The notes below the pieces were generated by a model. That model was given only the letters and a program-made list of their open reading frames with translations. It was not told the origin of the DNA and searched no databases. A program made the translations under genes and the position numbers. From NCBI RefSeq assembly GCF_000455325.1, contig NZ_HG322951.1, positions 401,516 to 461,395 of the forward strand: a stretch of 59,880 nucleotides of DNA. Direction: 5' to 3'. The stretch is from Mycolicibacterium septicum DSM 44393. Lineage in GTDB: Bacteria > Actinomycetota > Actinomycetes > Mycobacteriales > Mycobacteriaceae. The first letter of the stretch is position 1; each line of letters begins with the position of its first letter. This document shows, piece after piece, positions 25,601 to 34,361 of this stretch.

Positions 25601-28600
25601 TGATCCCGCCCGACCAACCCGGGACCCGGCCGCCGGCCCCGCCCATCCAGCACACGGCCCGCCCGCCGGGCCCGCCGAGGATTCCGCATGCGACGGGCCC
25701 GTCCCGGCCGGCCGGGCGCGCCGAGCTGTCCGACGCCGCGGTGGTGTCCCGGTCGTGGGGCATGGCCTTCGCCACGCTGATCTCGCGCATCACCGGGTTC
25801 CTCCGGTTCGTCCTGCTGATGGCGCTGCTCGGCGGACCCCTGACGAGTGCGTTCTCGGTCGCCAACCAGCTGCCCAACATGGTCGCCGCGCTGGTGCTCG
25901 AAGCCACCTTCACCGCGATCTTCGTGCCGGTACTGGCCCGGGCCGAACGCGACGACGCCGACGGCGGCACCGACTTCGTCCGGCGGCTGGTGACCCTGGC
26001 CACCACGCTGCTGCTGGTCACCACCGTGCTCTCGGTGCTGTGCGCGCCCCTGCTGGTGCGGCTCATGCTCGGCAGCGATCCCCAGGTGAACAACCCGCTG
26101 ACCACAGCCTTCGCCTACCTGCTGTTGCCTCAGGTGCTGTTCTACGGCCTGTCGTCGGTGTTCATGGCAATCCTCAACACCCGCAACGTGTTCGGTCCCC
26201 CGGCGTGGGCTCCCGTGGTCAACAACATGGTGGCGATCGTGACCCTGGGCGTCTTCGTCCTGGTGCCCGGTGAGCTCTCCATCGACCCGGTCGAGATGGG
26301 CACGGCCAAGCTGCTGGTGCTGGGCATCGGGACCACGCTGGGCGTGGTGGCGCAGGCCGCGGTGTTGTTCGCGGCGATCCGCGCCGAACGGGTCAGCCTG
26401 CGGCCGCTGTGGGGCATCGACGACCGGCTCAAGAAGTTCGGCACCATGGCCGCCGCGATGGTCCTCTACGTCCTGATCAGCCAGATCGGCTTGATCGTCG
26501 GGAACCAGATCGCCAGCACCGCGGCCGCCTCGGGCCCGGCCATCTACAACTACACGTGGCTGGTGCTGATGCTGCCGTTCGGCATGATCGGCGTCACGGT
26601 GCTGACGGTGGTGATGCCGCGCCTGAGCCGCAACGCGGCGGCCGACGACGTCCCCGCCGTCCTCGACGATCTGTCCCTGGCCACCCGGCTGACGATGGTG
26701 ACGCTCATCCCGATCGTGGCGATGATGACGGTCGGCGGACCCGCCATCGGCAGCGCACTGTTCTCCTACGGCAACTTCAGCGCCAGCGACGCCGGCTATC
26801 TCGGCATGGCGATCACGCTGTCGGCCTTCACCCTGATCCCCTACGCGCTGGTCCTGCTGCAGCTGCGGGTGTTCTACGCGCGGGAGCGGCCTTGGACACC
26901 GATCGTCATCGTCGTGGTGATCACGACCGTCAAGATCGTCGCTTCGATCGCCACGCCCCACCTGACCGACAACCCCAACATGGTGGCCGGCTACCTGGGC
27001 CTGGCCAACGGCCTCGGCTACGTGGCCGGGGCCCTGGTCGGCTATGTACTGCTGAAGGCCAACCTGCGACCGCGGGGCGGACGGCTGCTGCGCGACGCGG
27101 TGATCCGCACGATTCTGGTGACCATCGCGGCGTCGTTGGTCGCGAGCCTGGTGGCCCACGCCGCCGACCGGCTGCTGGGGCTGGACTCGCTGACCGAGCA
27201 TGCCGGTGCCGCGGGTTCGTTGCTGCGCCTGGTCGCACTCGGTGTGATCATGGTCCCGATCATCGCCGGCGTGATGCTCGCGGCCCGGGTGCCCGAGGCC
27301 CATGCGGCGCTGAACATGGTCCGCCGACGGCTCGGGCGAGGGCATGTCGCGTCGCTGCCCAAGGCCGGACAGGTAGCCGTGCAAACAATTGCGCCGCCCG
27401 TCGGGCCTCATCCTGCAGCGCCCGTCACGTACCCTGATCAGAGGAATTCTTCTCCCAGCGGGTGGCCGTCGAGCCCGGCAGCCGCCGGAGGCGGGACTCC
27501 GGCAGGTGTTGCCGGGGTGGGGATGTGGAAAGGATCACCGGTGACCGACGAATCTGCGGACGGCCCGGCACCGAACTCCGCGTCGAGTTCTGGGATGACC
27601 ACCGATACGACGAAGTTGCCGCGTCCGGCCGCCGACGAGTTCCAGCCGGACGTCCCCCCGGAGGCGCCGGCAGCAGCCACTGCGTCGGCAGAAGGCACCG
27701 GATCCGGCGACTCCGCCGGCAGCCGGACCAACGGGACGACGCGGCCCATCACCGACTACGGCGGTGACCCGACCCGTGAACCGATCTCGTTCGCCCCGCC
27801 GCACGACGCCGCGCTGGAATCGGCGGACGACGATGTGCACCTCATCCCCGGCGCGACCATCGCCGAAGGTCGCTACCGACTTCTCGTGTTCCACGGCGGA
27901 CCGCCGCACCTGCAGTTCTGGCAGGCTCTGGACACCGCGCTGGACCGCCAGGTCGCGCTGACCTTCGTCGACCCGGACGCCACCATGTCCGACGCTCAGG
28001 TGCAGGAAATCCTTTCGCGCACACTCAAACTCAGCCGCATCGACGTTCCCGGTATCGCCCGGGTGCTCGACGTGGCCCACAGCGGATCAGGCGGCCTGAT
28101 CGTCTCCGAGTGGATTCGCGGTGGTTCGCTGGCCGAGGTGGCCGACACCTCGCCGTCGCCGATCGGCGGGGCCCGGGCCATCCAGTCGCTGGCCGCTGCC
28201 GCCGAGGCCGCCCACCGTGCCGGGGTCGCCCTGTCGATCGATCACCCGAGCCGGGTGCGCGTCAGCATCGAAGGCGATGTGGCGCTGGCCTTCCCGGCCA
28301 CCATGCCCGACGCCACCCCCGACGACGACATCCGTGGCATCGGGGCCGCGCTCTACGCGCTGCTGGTCAACCGCTGGCCGCTGCCGGAGTCCGGGGCCCG
28401 CAGCAGCCTGGAACCCGCCGCACTGGACCAGGCCGGACAGCCGGTCGAACCGCGCGCCATCGACCGCGACATCCCGTTCCAGATCTCCGCGGCGGCCGCT
28501 CGTGCCGTCCAGCCCGGTGGTGGGATCCGCAGTGCTCCAACCCTTTTGAACCTGTTACAGCAGGCCACCGCGATCGCCGATCGGACAGAGCTGTTGGGGT

Positions 28601-29325
28601 CGGTCGAGGAGACCCCCGCTCCGGTCGCCGCTCCGGTCCGCGCTCACGAGACGCCCGAGGAACACGAAGCCTCCGAAGCCCGGCGCCGCAAGGGCCTGAT
28701 CATCGGGATCAGCGTGGCCGCCGGCATCATCCTGGTCGCCCTGATCGTGATGGCGTCCGTCCTCAACAGCATCTTCGGCGACGTCGGCGGGGGCCTCAAC
28801 CGGGACGAGCTCGGCCTCAACGCCCCGTCGTCGAACAGCGAGGACACCCAGGACAACTCATCGGCGGCCACCGGCAGCACGGTGAAACCCGTTCGGGCCA
28901 CCGTGTTCTCGCCCGAAGGCGAGGCCGATTCACCGGCTACGGCCGGGCAGGCCATCGACGGCAACACCAGCACGGCGTGGTCCACCGACACGTATTCCGA
29001 TCCCGCCCCGTTCCCCGGGTTCAAGAACGGCGTCGGCCTGATGCTGCAGTTGCCGCAGCCGACCGTCGTCGGTTCGGTCACCCTCAACGTGACGAGCACC
29101 GGCACCTCGGTGCAGATCCGCTCGGCCCAGTCCGCCACGCCGTCGTCACTGTCGGACACCACCGAACTGAGCCCGGCGACACCGCTGAAGCCCGGCTCCA
29201 ACACCATCTCGGTGAACAAGGCGTCGTCCACCTCCTACGTTCTGGTGTGGATCTCGACGCTGGGCACCGTGGACGGCAAGAGCCGCACCGACATCTCCGA
29301 AGTCACCGTCAAAGCGGCTTCCTGA
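25600..29325 (+). CDS. murJ: Lipid II flippase MurJ fused to an FhaA-binding pseudokinase
   Basis: A 1241-residue fusion (M. tuberculosis MviN, 1184). Residues about 45-545 are the MATE/MVF flippase with some 14 helices (WGMAFATLISRITGFLRFVL; FSVANQLPNMVAALVLEATF). A low-complexity cytoplasmic linker (about 600-740) leads to a pseudokinase domain (746-990, starting LIPGATIAEGRYRLLVFHGG) without an HRD or DFG motif. Next come one transmembrane helix near 1033-1053 (LIIGISVAAGIILVALIVMA) and an extracellular discoidin-like domain (1095-1241, ATAGQAIDGNTSTAWSTDTY). In mycobacteria PknB phosphorylates the pseudokinase, which then recruits FhaA (established). PknB itself is encoded 28 kb to the right. 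It moves lipid II to the outer leaflet for peptidoglycan synthesis. Confidence 0.95.
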   Translation: MIPPDQPGTRPPAPPIQHTARPPGPPRIPHATGPSRPAGRAELSDAAVVSRSWGMAFATLISRITGFLRFVLLMALLGGPLTSAFSVANQLPNMVAALVLEATFTAIFVPVLARAERDDADGGTDFVRRLVTLATTLLLVTTVLSVLCAPLLVRLMLGSDPQVNNPLTTAFAYLLLPQVLFYGLSSVFMAILNTRNVFGPPAWAPVVNNMVAIVTLGVFVLVPGELSIDPVEMGTAKLLVLGIGTTLGVVAQAAVLFAAIRAERVSLRPLWGIDDRLKKFGTMAAAMVLYVLISQIGLIVGNQIASTAAASGPAIYNYTWLVLMLPFGMIGVTVLTVVMPRLSRNAAADDVPAVLDDLSLATRLTMVTLIPIVAMMTVGGPAIGSALFSYGNFSASDAGYLGMAITLSAFTLIPYALVLLQLRVFYARERPWTPIVIVVVITTVKIVASIATPHLTDNPNMVAGYLGLANGLGYVAGALVGYVLLKANLRPRGGRLLRDAVIRTILVTIAASLVASLVAHAADRLLGLDSLTEHAGAAGSLLRLVALGVIMVPIIAGVMLAARVPEAHAALNMVRRRLGRGHVASLPKAGQVAVQTIAPPVGPHPAAPVTYPDQRNSSPSGWPSSPAAAGGGTPAGVAGVGMWKGSPVTDESADGPAPNSASSSGMTTDTTKLPRPAADEFQPDVPPEAPAAATASAEGTGSGDSAGSRTNGTTRPITDYGGDPTREPISFAPPHDAALESADDDVHLIPGATIAEGRYRLLVFHGGPPHLQFWQALDTALDRQVALTFVDPDATMSDAQVQEILSRTLKLSRIDVPGIARVLDVAHSGSGGLIVSEWIRGGSLAEVADTSPSPIGGARAIQSLAAAAEAAHRAGVALSIDHPSRVRVSIEGDVALAFPATMPDATPDDDIRGIGAALYALLVNRWPLPESGARSSLEPAALDQAGQPVEPRAIDRDIPFQISAAAARAVQPGGGIRSAPTLLNLLQQATAIADRTELLGSVEETPAPVAAPVRAHETPEEHEASEARRRKGLIIGISVAAGIILVALIVMASVLNSIFGDVGGGLNRDELGLNAPSSNSEDTQDNSSAATGSTVKPVRATVFSPEGEADSPATAGQAIDGNTSTAWSTDTYSDPAPFPGFKNGVGLMLQLPQPTVVGSVTLNVTSTGTSVQIRSAQSATPSSLSDTTELSPATPLKPGSNTISVNKASSTSYVLVWISTLGTVDGKSRTDISEVTVKAAS

Positions 29326-29356
29326 ACCGTCATCCCCAGCCCGGATAGGACGTTGA

Positions 29357-29406
29357 CCTGGCGTTATAACCAGCCAGGCAAACAAGTGTCCGGGGCAGCA
29401 CCGGAC
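29357..29406 (+). promoter_or_regulatory. Two inverted repeats in the murJ-sigM gap
   Basis: CCTGGC (29357-29362) pairs with GCCAGG (29373-29378) around an internal 8-bp palindrome GTTATAAC (29363-29370). A second hairpin GTCCGG/CCGGAC (29388-29393 with 29401-29406) follows. They could be a murJ terminator or an operator for sigM; no T-run is present. Confidence 0.45.
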
Positions 29407-29424
29407 AGCGTTTAAGTTCAGCGT

Positions 29425-30078
29425 GTGGGAAGGTTCGGGGGGACCGGCAAGCCGGGCACAGAGCAGCCGCGGGGGCACGACGCGGCCGTGCGCTCGGACG
29501 CCGAACTGCTGGCCGCCCATGTCGCCGGGGACCGCTACGCGTTCGAGGAACTGGTCCACCGGCACCACCGCCAGTTGCGCCGCTTGGCCTTCCTGACCAG
29601 CCGTCACCACGAGGACGCCGACGACGCCGTGCAGGACGCGCTGTTGTCGGCACATCGCACCGCCGCTTCGTTCCGCCACGACTCGGCGGTCAGCAGCTGG
29701 CTGTACCGGATCGTGGTCAACGCCTGCCTGGACCGCGTGCGCCGGTCGCGCAACCAGCCCACCGCGTCCCAGTACGAACTCGGCCACCTGGTTCACCTCC
29801 GCGACCCCGCGGGCGACCCGGCTCCCCGGGTGGCCACCGCGATCGTGGTGGAGCGGGCCCTGATGCAGCTGCCGCTCGAGCAGCGCGCCGCGGTGGTCGC
29901 GGTCGACATGCAGGGCTACTCGGTGGCCGAGACGGCGCTGCTGCTCGGGGTGGCGGAGGGCACCGTGAAGAGCCGGTGCGCCCGCGCCAGACACAAGCTG
30001 GCCCGCCTACTCCAGTATTTTGAAGCCGATGAACGGCAGCACGCCCCGAGTGCCGTCGGACGGCCCGATTCCTGCTGA
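29425..30078 (+). CDS. sigM: ECF sigma factor SigM
   Basis: A 217-residue extracytoplasmic-function sigma factor. Region 2 is visible (DAELLAAHVAGDRYAFEELV, then SRHHEDADDAVQDALLSAHR and SAVSSWLYRIVVNACLDRVR) and region 4 contains MQLPLEQRAAVVAVDMQGYSV with the helix-turn-helix ETALLLGVAEGTVKSRCARAR. Region 4 is nearly identical to M. tuberculosis SigM. The GTG at 29425 is used; a GTG at 29488 (MRSDAELLA) is possible and would remove a 21-residue low-complexity start. The next gene, its anti-sigma factor, overlaps its end by 50 bases. SigM controls ESX and surface-lipid genes in mycobacteria (recalled). Confidence 0.92.
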   Translation: MGRFGGTGKPGTEQPRGHDAAVRSDAELLAAHVAGDRYAFEELVHRHHRQLRRLAFLTSRHHEDADDAVQDALLSAHRTAASFRHDSAVSSWLYRIVVNACLDRVRRSRNQPTASQYELGHLVHLRDPAGDPAPRVATAIVVERALMQLPLEQRAAVVAVDMQGYSVAETALLLGVAEGTVKSRCARARHKLARLLQYFEADERQHAPSAVGRPDSC

Positions 30079-30781
30079 GCTGCTGGCTGATCTGCAGGCC
30101 GGGCTGCTCGACGACGCCACCGCCGCGGACGTCCGCAGGCGCGTGCGCAGCGACCCCCTGGCCGGCCCCGAGGCCAGGCACACCCTGGCCGCCCTCGATC
30201 GGGTGCGCCGCGACCTACGCGAACTCGGTGCGGATTCCGACTCCGCTGCCCCGGTGCCCGCAGAGGTCAGTGCCCGGCTGTCCGAGGCGCTGCGGACCGA
30301 GCCCGCCCCGCCGAAGCCGTCCGCGAGACGCTGGAAGCTGATCGCCGCCGTGACCGGAGCGGGTGCGGCCGTGCTGGCCGCCGTGGTGGGCGGAGCCGTA
30401 CTGACACACCCGGGCGGTCAGGCCCGCTCGACCATGACCAGCCTGGGCAAGATCACCGTGTCACCGCCGCGCAGCGAGATCGGTCTGTCCGAACCCCAGA
30501 TCCAGGGGCTGTTGTCGGTCCCGCCCGATCTGGGACCGCTGACCGACCCGCAACGCCGGACCGCCTGCCTGACCGCGCTGGGCTATCCCTCCGGCGTGAC
30601 GGTGCTCGGTGCCCGGCCCCTGGAGGTGGCCGCTCAGCCCGGCGTGCTGGTCCTGGTGCCGCCCAGACCACCCGACACGACCGACTCCGTCGTGGCCCTG
30701 GTGCTCCCGGCGAACTGCGACGCTGAACACGCCGGGACATTGGCCCAGACCGTGGTGAAACGCCCGGTGAAACGTCCGTAG
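30029..30781 (+). CDS. rsmA: Anti-sigma-M factor RsmA (Rv3912-like)
   Basis: A 250-residue single-pass membrane protein. The cytoplasmic N-terminus (LLADLQAGLLDDATAADVRR) has the look of an anti-sigma domain without a zinc motif. A transmembrane helix spans about residues 105-127 (LIAAVTGAGAAVLAAVVGGA), and the extracytoplasmic part lacks recognised motifs. Placement over the last 50 bases of sigM and the match with Rv3912 support the call. The ATG at 30029 is chosen; a GTG at 30050 would avoid most of the overlap. It is expected to hold SigM at the membrane until released (family knowledge). The symbol is shared with an unrelated rRNA methyltransferase. Confidence 0.85.
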   Translation: MNGSTPRVPSDGPIPAELLADLQAGLLDDATAADVRRRVRSDPLAGPEARHTLAALDRVRRDLRELGADSDSAAPVPAEVSARLSEALRTEPAPPKPSARRWKLIAAVTGAGAAVLAAVVGGAVLTHPGGQARSTMTSLGKITVSPPRSEIGLSEPQIQGLLSVPPDLGPLTDPQRRTACLTALGYPSGVTVLGARPLEVAAQPGVLVLVPPRPPDTTDSVVALVLPANCDAEHAGTLAQTVVKRPVKRP

Positions 30782-30801
30782 TCTGTCCTACGAACTCACC
30801 T

Positions 30802-30829
30802 GGGAACACATCCGGCCTAGGCTGACGTT
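30802..30829 (+). promoter_or_regulatory. SigH-type promoter of trxB-trxC
   Basis: GGGAACA at 30802-30808 and CGTT at 30826-30829, separated by 17 bases, match the mycobacterial SigH consensus I recall (GGGAAYA, 16-17 bp, CGTT). A TAGGCT box at 30818-30823 could serve the housekeeping sigma factor. The site is 33 bases before the trxB ATG. SigH control of trxB2/trxC is known in M. tuberculosis. Confidence 0.65.
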
Positions 30830-30862
30830 GCAACCCGTGCCGAGTACGGCAGAAAGGCCTAC

Positions 30863-31798
30863 ATGTCCACCTCAGCGACGGTTCACGACGTCATCATCAT
30901 CGGTTCCGGCCCCGCCGGATACACCGCAGCCATCTACGCTGCCCGCGCCCAGCTCAAGCCGCTGGTGTTCGAGGGCACGCAGTTCGGCGGCGCGTTGATG
31001 ACCACCACCGAAGTGGAGAACTACCCGGGATTCCGCGAAGGCATCACCGGCCCCGAATTGATGGACGAGATGCGCGAGCAGGCCCTGCGCTTCGGTGCGG
31101 ATCTGCGCATGGAGGACGTCGACGCCGTCGACCTGACCGGCCCGGTGAAATCGGTCACCGTCGGCGACGAGACCCACCAGGCCCGGTCGGTGATCCTGGC
31201 GATGGGTGCCGCTGCGCGCCATCTGGGCGTGCCCGGCGAGGAAGCGTTGACCGGTATGGGTGTGAGCACCTGCGCCACCTGCGACGGCTTCTTCTTCCGC
31301 GACGAGGACATCATCGTGGTCGGCGGTGGCGATTCGGCGATGGAGGAAGCGACGTTCCTCACCCGGTTCGCCCGCTCGGTCACCCTGATCCACCGCCGCG
31401 ACGAGTTCCGCGCCTCCAAGATCATGCTGGAGCGGGCCCGCGCCAACGAGAAGATCACCTTCCTGACCAACACCGAGATCACCCAGATCGAGGGCGATCC
31501 GAAGGTGACGGGCGTGCGACTGCGTGACACGGTCACCGGCGAAGAGTCCAAGCTCGACGTCACCGGTGTGTTCGTGGCGATCGGCCACGATCCCCGTTCG
31601 GAACTGGTGCGCGGCCAGATCGATCTCGACGACGAGGGCTACGTGGAGGTCGTCGGCCGTACCACCGCCACCACCCTCGACGGCGTGTTCGCCGCGGGCG
31701 ACCTCGTCGACCACACCTACCGCCAGGCCATCACCGCTGCGGGCAGCGGCTGTTCGGCGGCCATCGACACCGAGCGTTGGCTCGCCGAGAACGACTGA
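30863..31798 (+). CDS. trxB: Thioredoxin reductase
   Basis: A 311-residue low-molecular-weight flavoenzyme that passes electrons from NADPH through FAD and a redox-active disulfide to thioredoxin. The FAD fold is [18 protein letters not shown] (residues 11-28). The redox motif CATC is at Cys137/Cys140, the NADPH site is [12 protein letters not shown], and the C-terminal FAD motif is [10 protein letters not shown]. An AGAAAGG site precedes the ATG. It lies 34 bp upstream of trxC and downstream of a SigH-like promoter, so the pair answers to thiol-oxidative stress. It is somewhat shorter than M. tuberculosis TrxB2 (335), mainly at the termini. Confidence 0.97.
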   Translation: MSTSATVHDVIIIGSGPAGYTAAIYAARAQLKPLVFEGTQFGGALMTTTEVENYPGFREGITGPELMDEMREQALRFGADLRMEDVDAVDLTGPVKSVTVGDETHQARSVILAMGAAARHLGVPGEEALTGMGVSTCATCDGFFFRDEDIIVVGGGDSAMEEATFLTRFARSVTLIHRRDEFRASKIMLERARANEKITFLTNTEITQIEGDPKVTGVRLRDTVTGEESKLDVTGVFVAIGHDPRSELVRGQIDLDDEGYVEVVGRTTATTLDGVFAAGDLVDHTYRQAITAAGSGCSAAIDTERWLAEND

Positions 31799-31832
31799 CC
31801 CCCAATAGATTTCGACCTGACAGGAGAGCTCC

Positions 31833-32165
31833 ATGAGTGCGGACAGCGCAACAGTAACGGTGACAGACGATTCGTTCTCCGACGACGTCCTGACCAGCAG
31901 CACACCGGTGCTGGTGGATTTCTGGGCCACCTGGTGCGGGCCGTGCAAGATGGTGGCCCCGGTGCTCGAGGAGATCGCCGGCGAGAAGGCGGGCGAGTTG
32001 CGTGTCGCCAAGATCGACGTCGACGCCAACCCGGCCACCGCCCGTGATTTCCAGGTGGTGTCGATCCCGACGCTGATCCTTTTCAAGGACGGCGCACCGG
32101 TCAAGCGCATCGTCGGCGCCAAGGGCAAGGCCGCGCTGCTGCGGGAACTCGCCGACGCACTCTGA
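31833..32165 (+). CDS. trxC: Thioredoxin
   Basis: A 110-residue thioredoxin with the active site WCGPC at Cys35/Cys38 (VDFWATWCGPCKMVAPVLEE) and the cis-proline loop VVSIPTLILFKDG. It is a cytosolic disulfide reductant recycled by the TrxB encoded immediately upstream. An AGGAGAG ribosome-binding site stands 5-6 bases before the ATG. The 111-bp gap that follows holds the cwlM promoter (GACAAT near 32220). Confidence 0.97.
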   Translation: MSADSATVTVTDDSFSDDVLTSSTPVLVDFWATWCGPCKMVAPVLEEIAGEKAGELRVAKIDVDANPATARDFQVVSIPTLILFKDGAPVKRIVGAKGKAALLRELADAL

Positions 32166-32276
32166 CATCACGCACACCCCGGATACGCCTGGCGTTTTCC
32201 GGTATGTGGCCGAAATCTGAGACAATGCTGGGCAGCTAGTCCGGCAGACGGCCGGAAACCAGCATGGAGGGGCCGA

Positions 32277-33467
32277 ATGTCGAGTCTGCGTCGCGGTGAC
32301 CGTGGCGGAGCAGTCACCGAGATCCGGGCAGCGTTGGCGGCGTTAGGTCTGATGGACAACCCTGACGCCGACCTGAGCACCGGTAGGCATGTTGCTCTCG
32401 ACGCGTTCGACGACGAGCTCGACAGCGCCGTCCGGGCGTTTCAGCAGCATCGTGGCCTGCTGGTGGACGGAATCGTCGGGGAGGCCACGTATCGCGCCCT
32501 ACGCGAGGCCTCCTACCGGCTCGGTGCACGCACGCTGACCCATCAGTTCGGTGCGCCCATGTACGGAGACGACGTCGCCACCCTGCAGGCCCGTCTGCAG
32601 GACCTCGGTTTCTATACCGGCATGGTCGACGGGCATTTCGGTCTGCAGACCCACAATGCGCTGTCCTCGTACCAGCGGGAGTACGGGCTGTACCCCGACG
32701 GTATCTGTGGACCGGAAACGTTGCGCTCGTTGTACTTCCTGGGTTCGCGGGTGACCGGCGGGTCGCCGCACGCGATCCGGGAAGAGGAGCTGGTACGCCG
32801 CTCCGGCCCGCAGCTGTCGGGTAAGCACGTCATCATCGATCCGGGCCGCGGCGGAGCAGACCACGGCATGATCATGCACGGGCCCGACGGCCCGATCAGC
32901 GAAGCAGACATCCTGTGGGACTTGGCAAGTCGGCTGGAAGGCCGGATGACAGCGATCGGCATGGAGACGTTCATCTCGAGGCCGGCCAATCGCAGCCCGC
33001 TGGATCCCGAACGTGCCGCCACCGCCAACCGGGTCGGCGCCGATCTGATGATCAGCCTGCGGTGTGAGAGCCAGCGCTCCCCCTCCGCCAACGGGGTGGC
33101 CTCGTTCCACTTCGGGAATTCACACGGTTCGGTGTCGACCATCGGCCGCAATCTTGCCGACTTCATCCAGCGGGAAGTGGTGGCCCGCACCGGGTTACGC
33201 GACTGCCGGTCCCACGGCCGGACCTGGGATCTGCTGCGGCTGACCCGGATGCCCACCGTTCAGGTCGACATCGGCTACATCACCAATCCCCACGATCGGG
33301 GCCTGCTGCTGTCCACCCACACCCGTGACGCGATCGCCGAGGGCATCCTGGCCGCCGTCAAGCGGTTGTACCTGCTGGGCAAGAACGACCGGCCGACGGG
33401 GACTTTCACGTTCGCGGAGTTGTTGGCGCATGAACTTTCGGTCGAACAGGCCAGCCGCGGCGCGTAA
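32277..33467 (+). CDS. cwlM: CwlM, amidase-fold activator of MurA
   Basis: A 396-residue cytoplasmic protein. Two peptidoglycan-binding-like repeats come first (residues about 5-85 and 93-165, AVRAFQQHRGLLVDGIVGEA and ARLQDLGFYTGMVDGHFGLQ). An N-acetylmuramoyl-L-alanine amidase_3 fold follows (about 180-370, HVIIDPGRGGADHG). The usual first zinc ligand in DPGHGG is arginine here (DPGRGG), consistent with the established view that mycobacterial CwlM is not a hydrolase. When phosphorylated by PknB it activates MurA. There is no signal peptide. A GGAGGGG site precedes the ATG. It is the last gene of the conserved trxB-trxC-cwlM block. Confidence 0.95.
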   Translation: MSSLRRGDRGGAVTEIRAALAALGLMDNPDADLSTGRHVALDAFDDELDSAVRAFQQHRGLLVDGIVGEATYRALREASYRLGARTLTHQFGAPMYGDDVATLQARLQDLGFYTGMVDGHFGLQTHNALSSYQREYGLYPDGICGPETLRSLYFLGSRVTGGSPHAIREEELVRRSGPQLSGKHVIIDPGRGGADHGMIMHGPDGPISEADILWDLASRLEGRMTAIGMETFISRPANRSPLDPERAATANRVGADLMISLRCESQRSPSANGVASFHFGNSHGSVSTIGRNLADFIQREVVARTGLRDCRSHGRTWDLLRLTRMPTVQVDIGYITNPHDRGLLLSTHTRDAIAEGILAAVKRLYLLGKNDRPTGTFTFAELLAHELSVEQASRGA

Positions 33468-33499
33468 GCGCGTGAGCGCCAATTCAGCCCCGCTGGTTC

Positions 33500-33505
33500 T
33501 ACTCT
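33500..33505 (+). promoter_or_regulatory. -10 box TACTCT of a leaderless transcript
   Basis: It lies 6 bases before the GTG at 33512. Confidence 0.55.
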
Positions 33506-33511
33506 CAATTC

Positions 33512-34240
33512 GTGGCGACCTTCGCTCTGGTGCACGGGGCCTGGCACGGAGCATGGTGCTGGGGGCTTCTCACTCCTGAGCTGATCCGGCGTGGCCATCG
33601 GGTCGTCGCACCGGATCTGCCGGTCGATCAGCCGGCCGCCACCCTCGAAACCTATGCCGCGATCGTCGGCACGGCCCTCGAGGGAGTCGGTGGTGACGAT
33701 GTCATTCTGGTCGGTCATTCCCTGGGCGGCAGCACGATTCCACTCGTGGCCGACCACATCCCTGTTCGTCGACTGGTCTACCTGTGTGCGTTGATTCCGG
33801 AACCCGGGCACAGCCTCACCGAGCAGATCCAGGGCGGTGACATGGTGGACGGCACCTACCAGTCCGGGCTCAGCGGCTTGGATTCCGAGGGGTGCCGATC
33901 CTGGACCGATCCCGGTCTCGCGCGACGCGCCTTCTACCAAGACTGCCCCGATCGCGTTGCCGAGGAATCGGTTTCGCGGCTTCGCCGTCAAGCGTGGACA
34001 CCGTACCGTGAACGATTCCCGCTGGAGCAGTTCCCCGCTGTCGCCGCGACGTCCATCATTTGTGCGGGCGATCAGCTGGTGCGGCCCGACTGGTCGCGGC
34101 GCGTTTCACACGAGAGGGTCGGCGCCGAGGTCCTCGAGCTGCCGGGCGGACACTCGCCGTTCCTCTCCCGACCGCGCATCCTCGCCGAGGTGCTCTCGCG
34201 GATCGCTGATGAGGTGGCGGTGTCAGACACCGACGCGTGA
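33512..34240 (+). CDS. Alpha/beta hydrolase (salicylate-esterase/hydroxynitrile-lyase-like)
   Basis: A 242-residue single-domain alpha/beta hydrolase with the characteristic opening TFALVHGAWHGAWCWGLL, the nucleophile elbow LVGHSLGGST and a C-terminal GGHSPFLSRP carrying the catalytic histidine. This opening is typical of plant-like methyl-ester hydrolases and of bacterial annotated alpha/beta hydrolases of broad function. There is no signal peptide. It stands between cwlM and the GNAT-like gene, where M. tuberculosis has no gene, so it is an accessory insertion. The GTG start has no ribosome-binding site but follows a -10 box. The substrate is unknown. Confidence 0.87.
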   Translation: MATFALVHGAWHGAWCWGLLTPELIRRGHRVVAPDLPVDQPAATLETYAAIVGTALEGVGGDDVILVGHSLGGSTIPLVADHIPVRRLVYLCALIPEPGHSLTEQIQGGDMVDGTYQSGLSGLDSEGCRSWTDPGLARRAFYQDCPDRVAEESVSRLRRQAWTPYRERFPLEQFPAVAATSIICAGDQLVRPDWSRRVSHERVGAEVLELPGGHSPFLSRPRILAEVLSRIADEVAVSDTDA

Positions 34241-34361
34241 GAAATCGTGCCGTCAGCGCCCATCAAGACCTAGATATGTTGTCCCGCAGCGGGTTTCGGT
34301 ATCGATCGCCGGATCCCGACGGTAGCCGGTCACATAGACGTGCTCAGTCCCGGGTCAATTC

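Noticed and set aside
25348..27411. A 687-codon open frame on the minus strand
   Set aside because: It is antisense to the Rv3909-like gene and murJ; the Gly/Arg/His-rich translation is typical of shadow frames.
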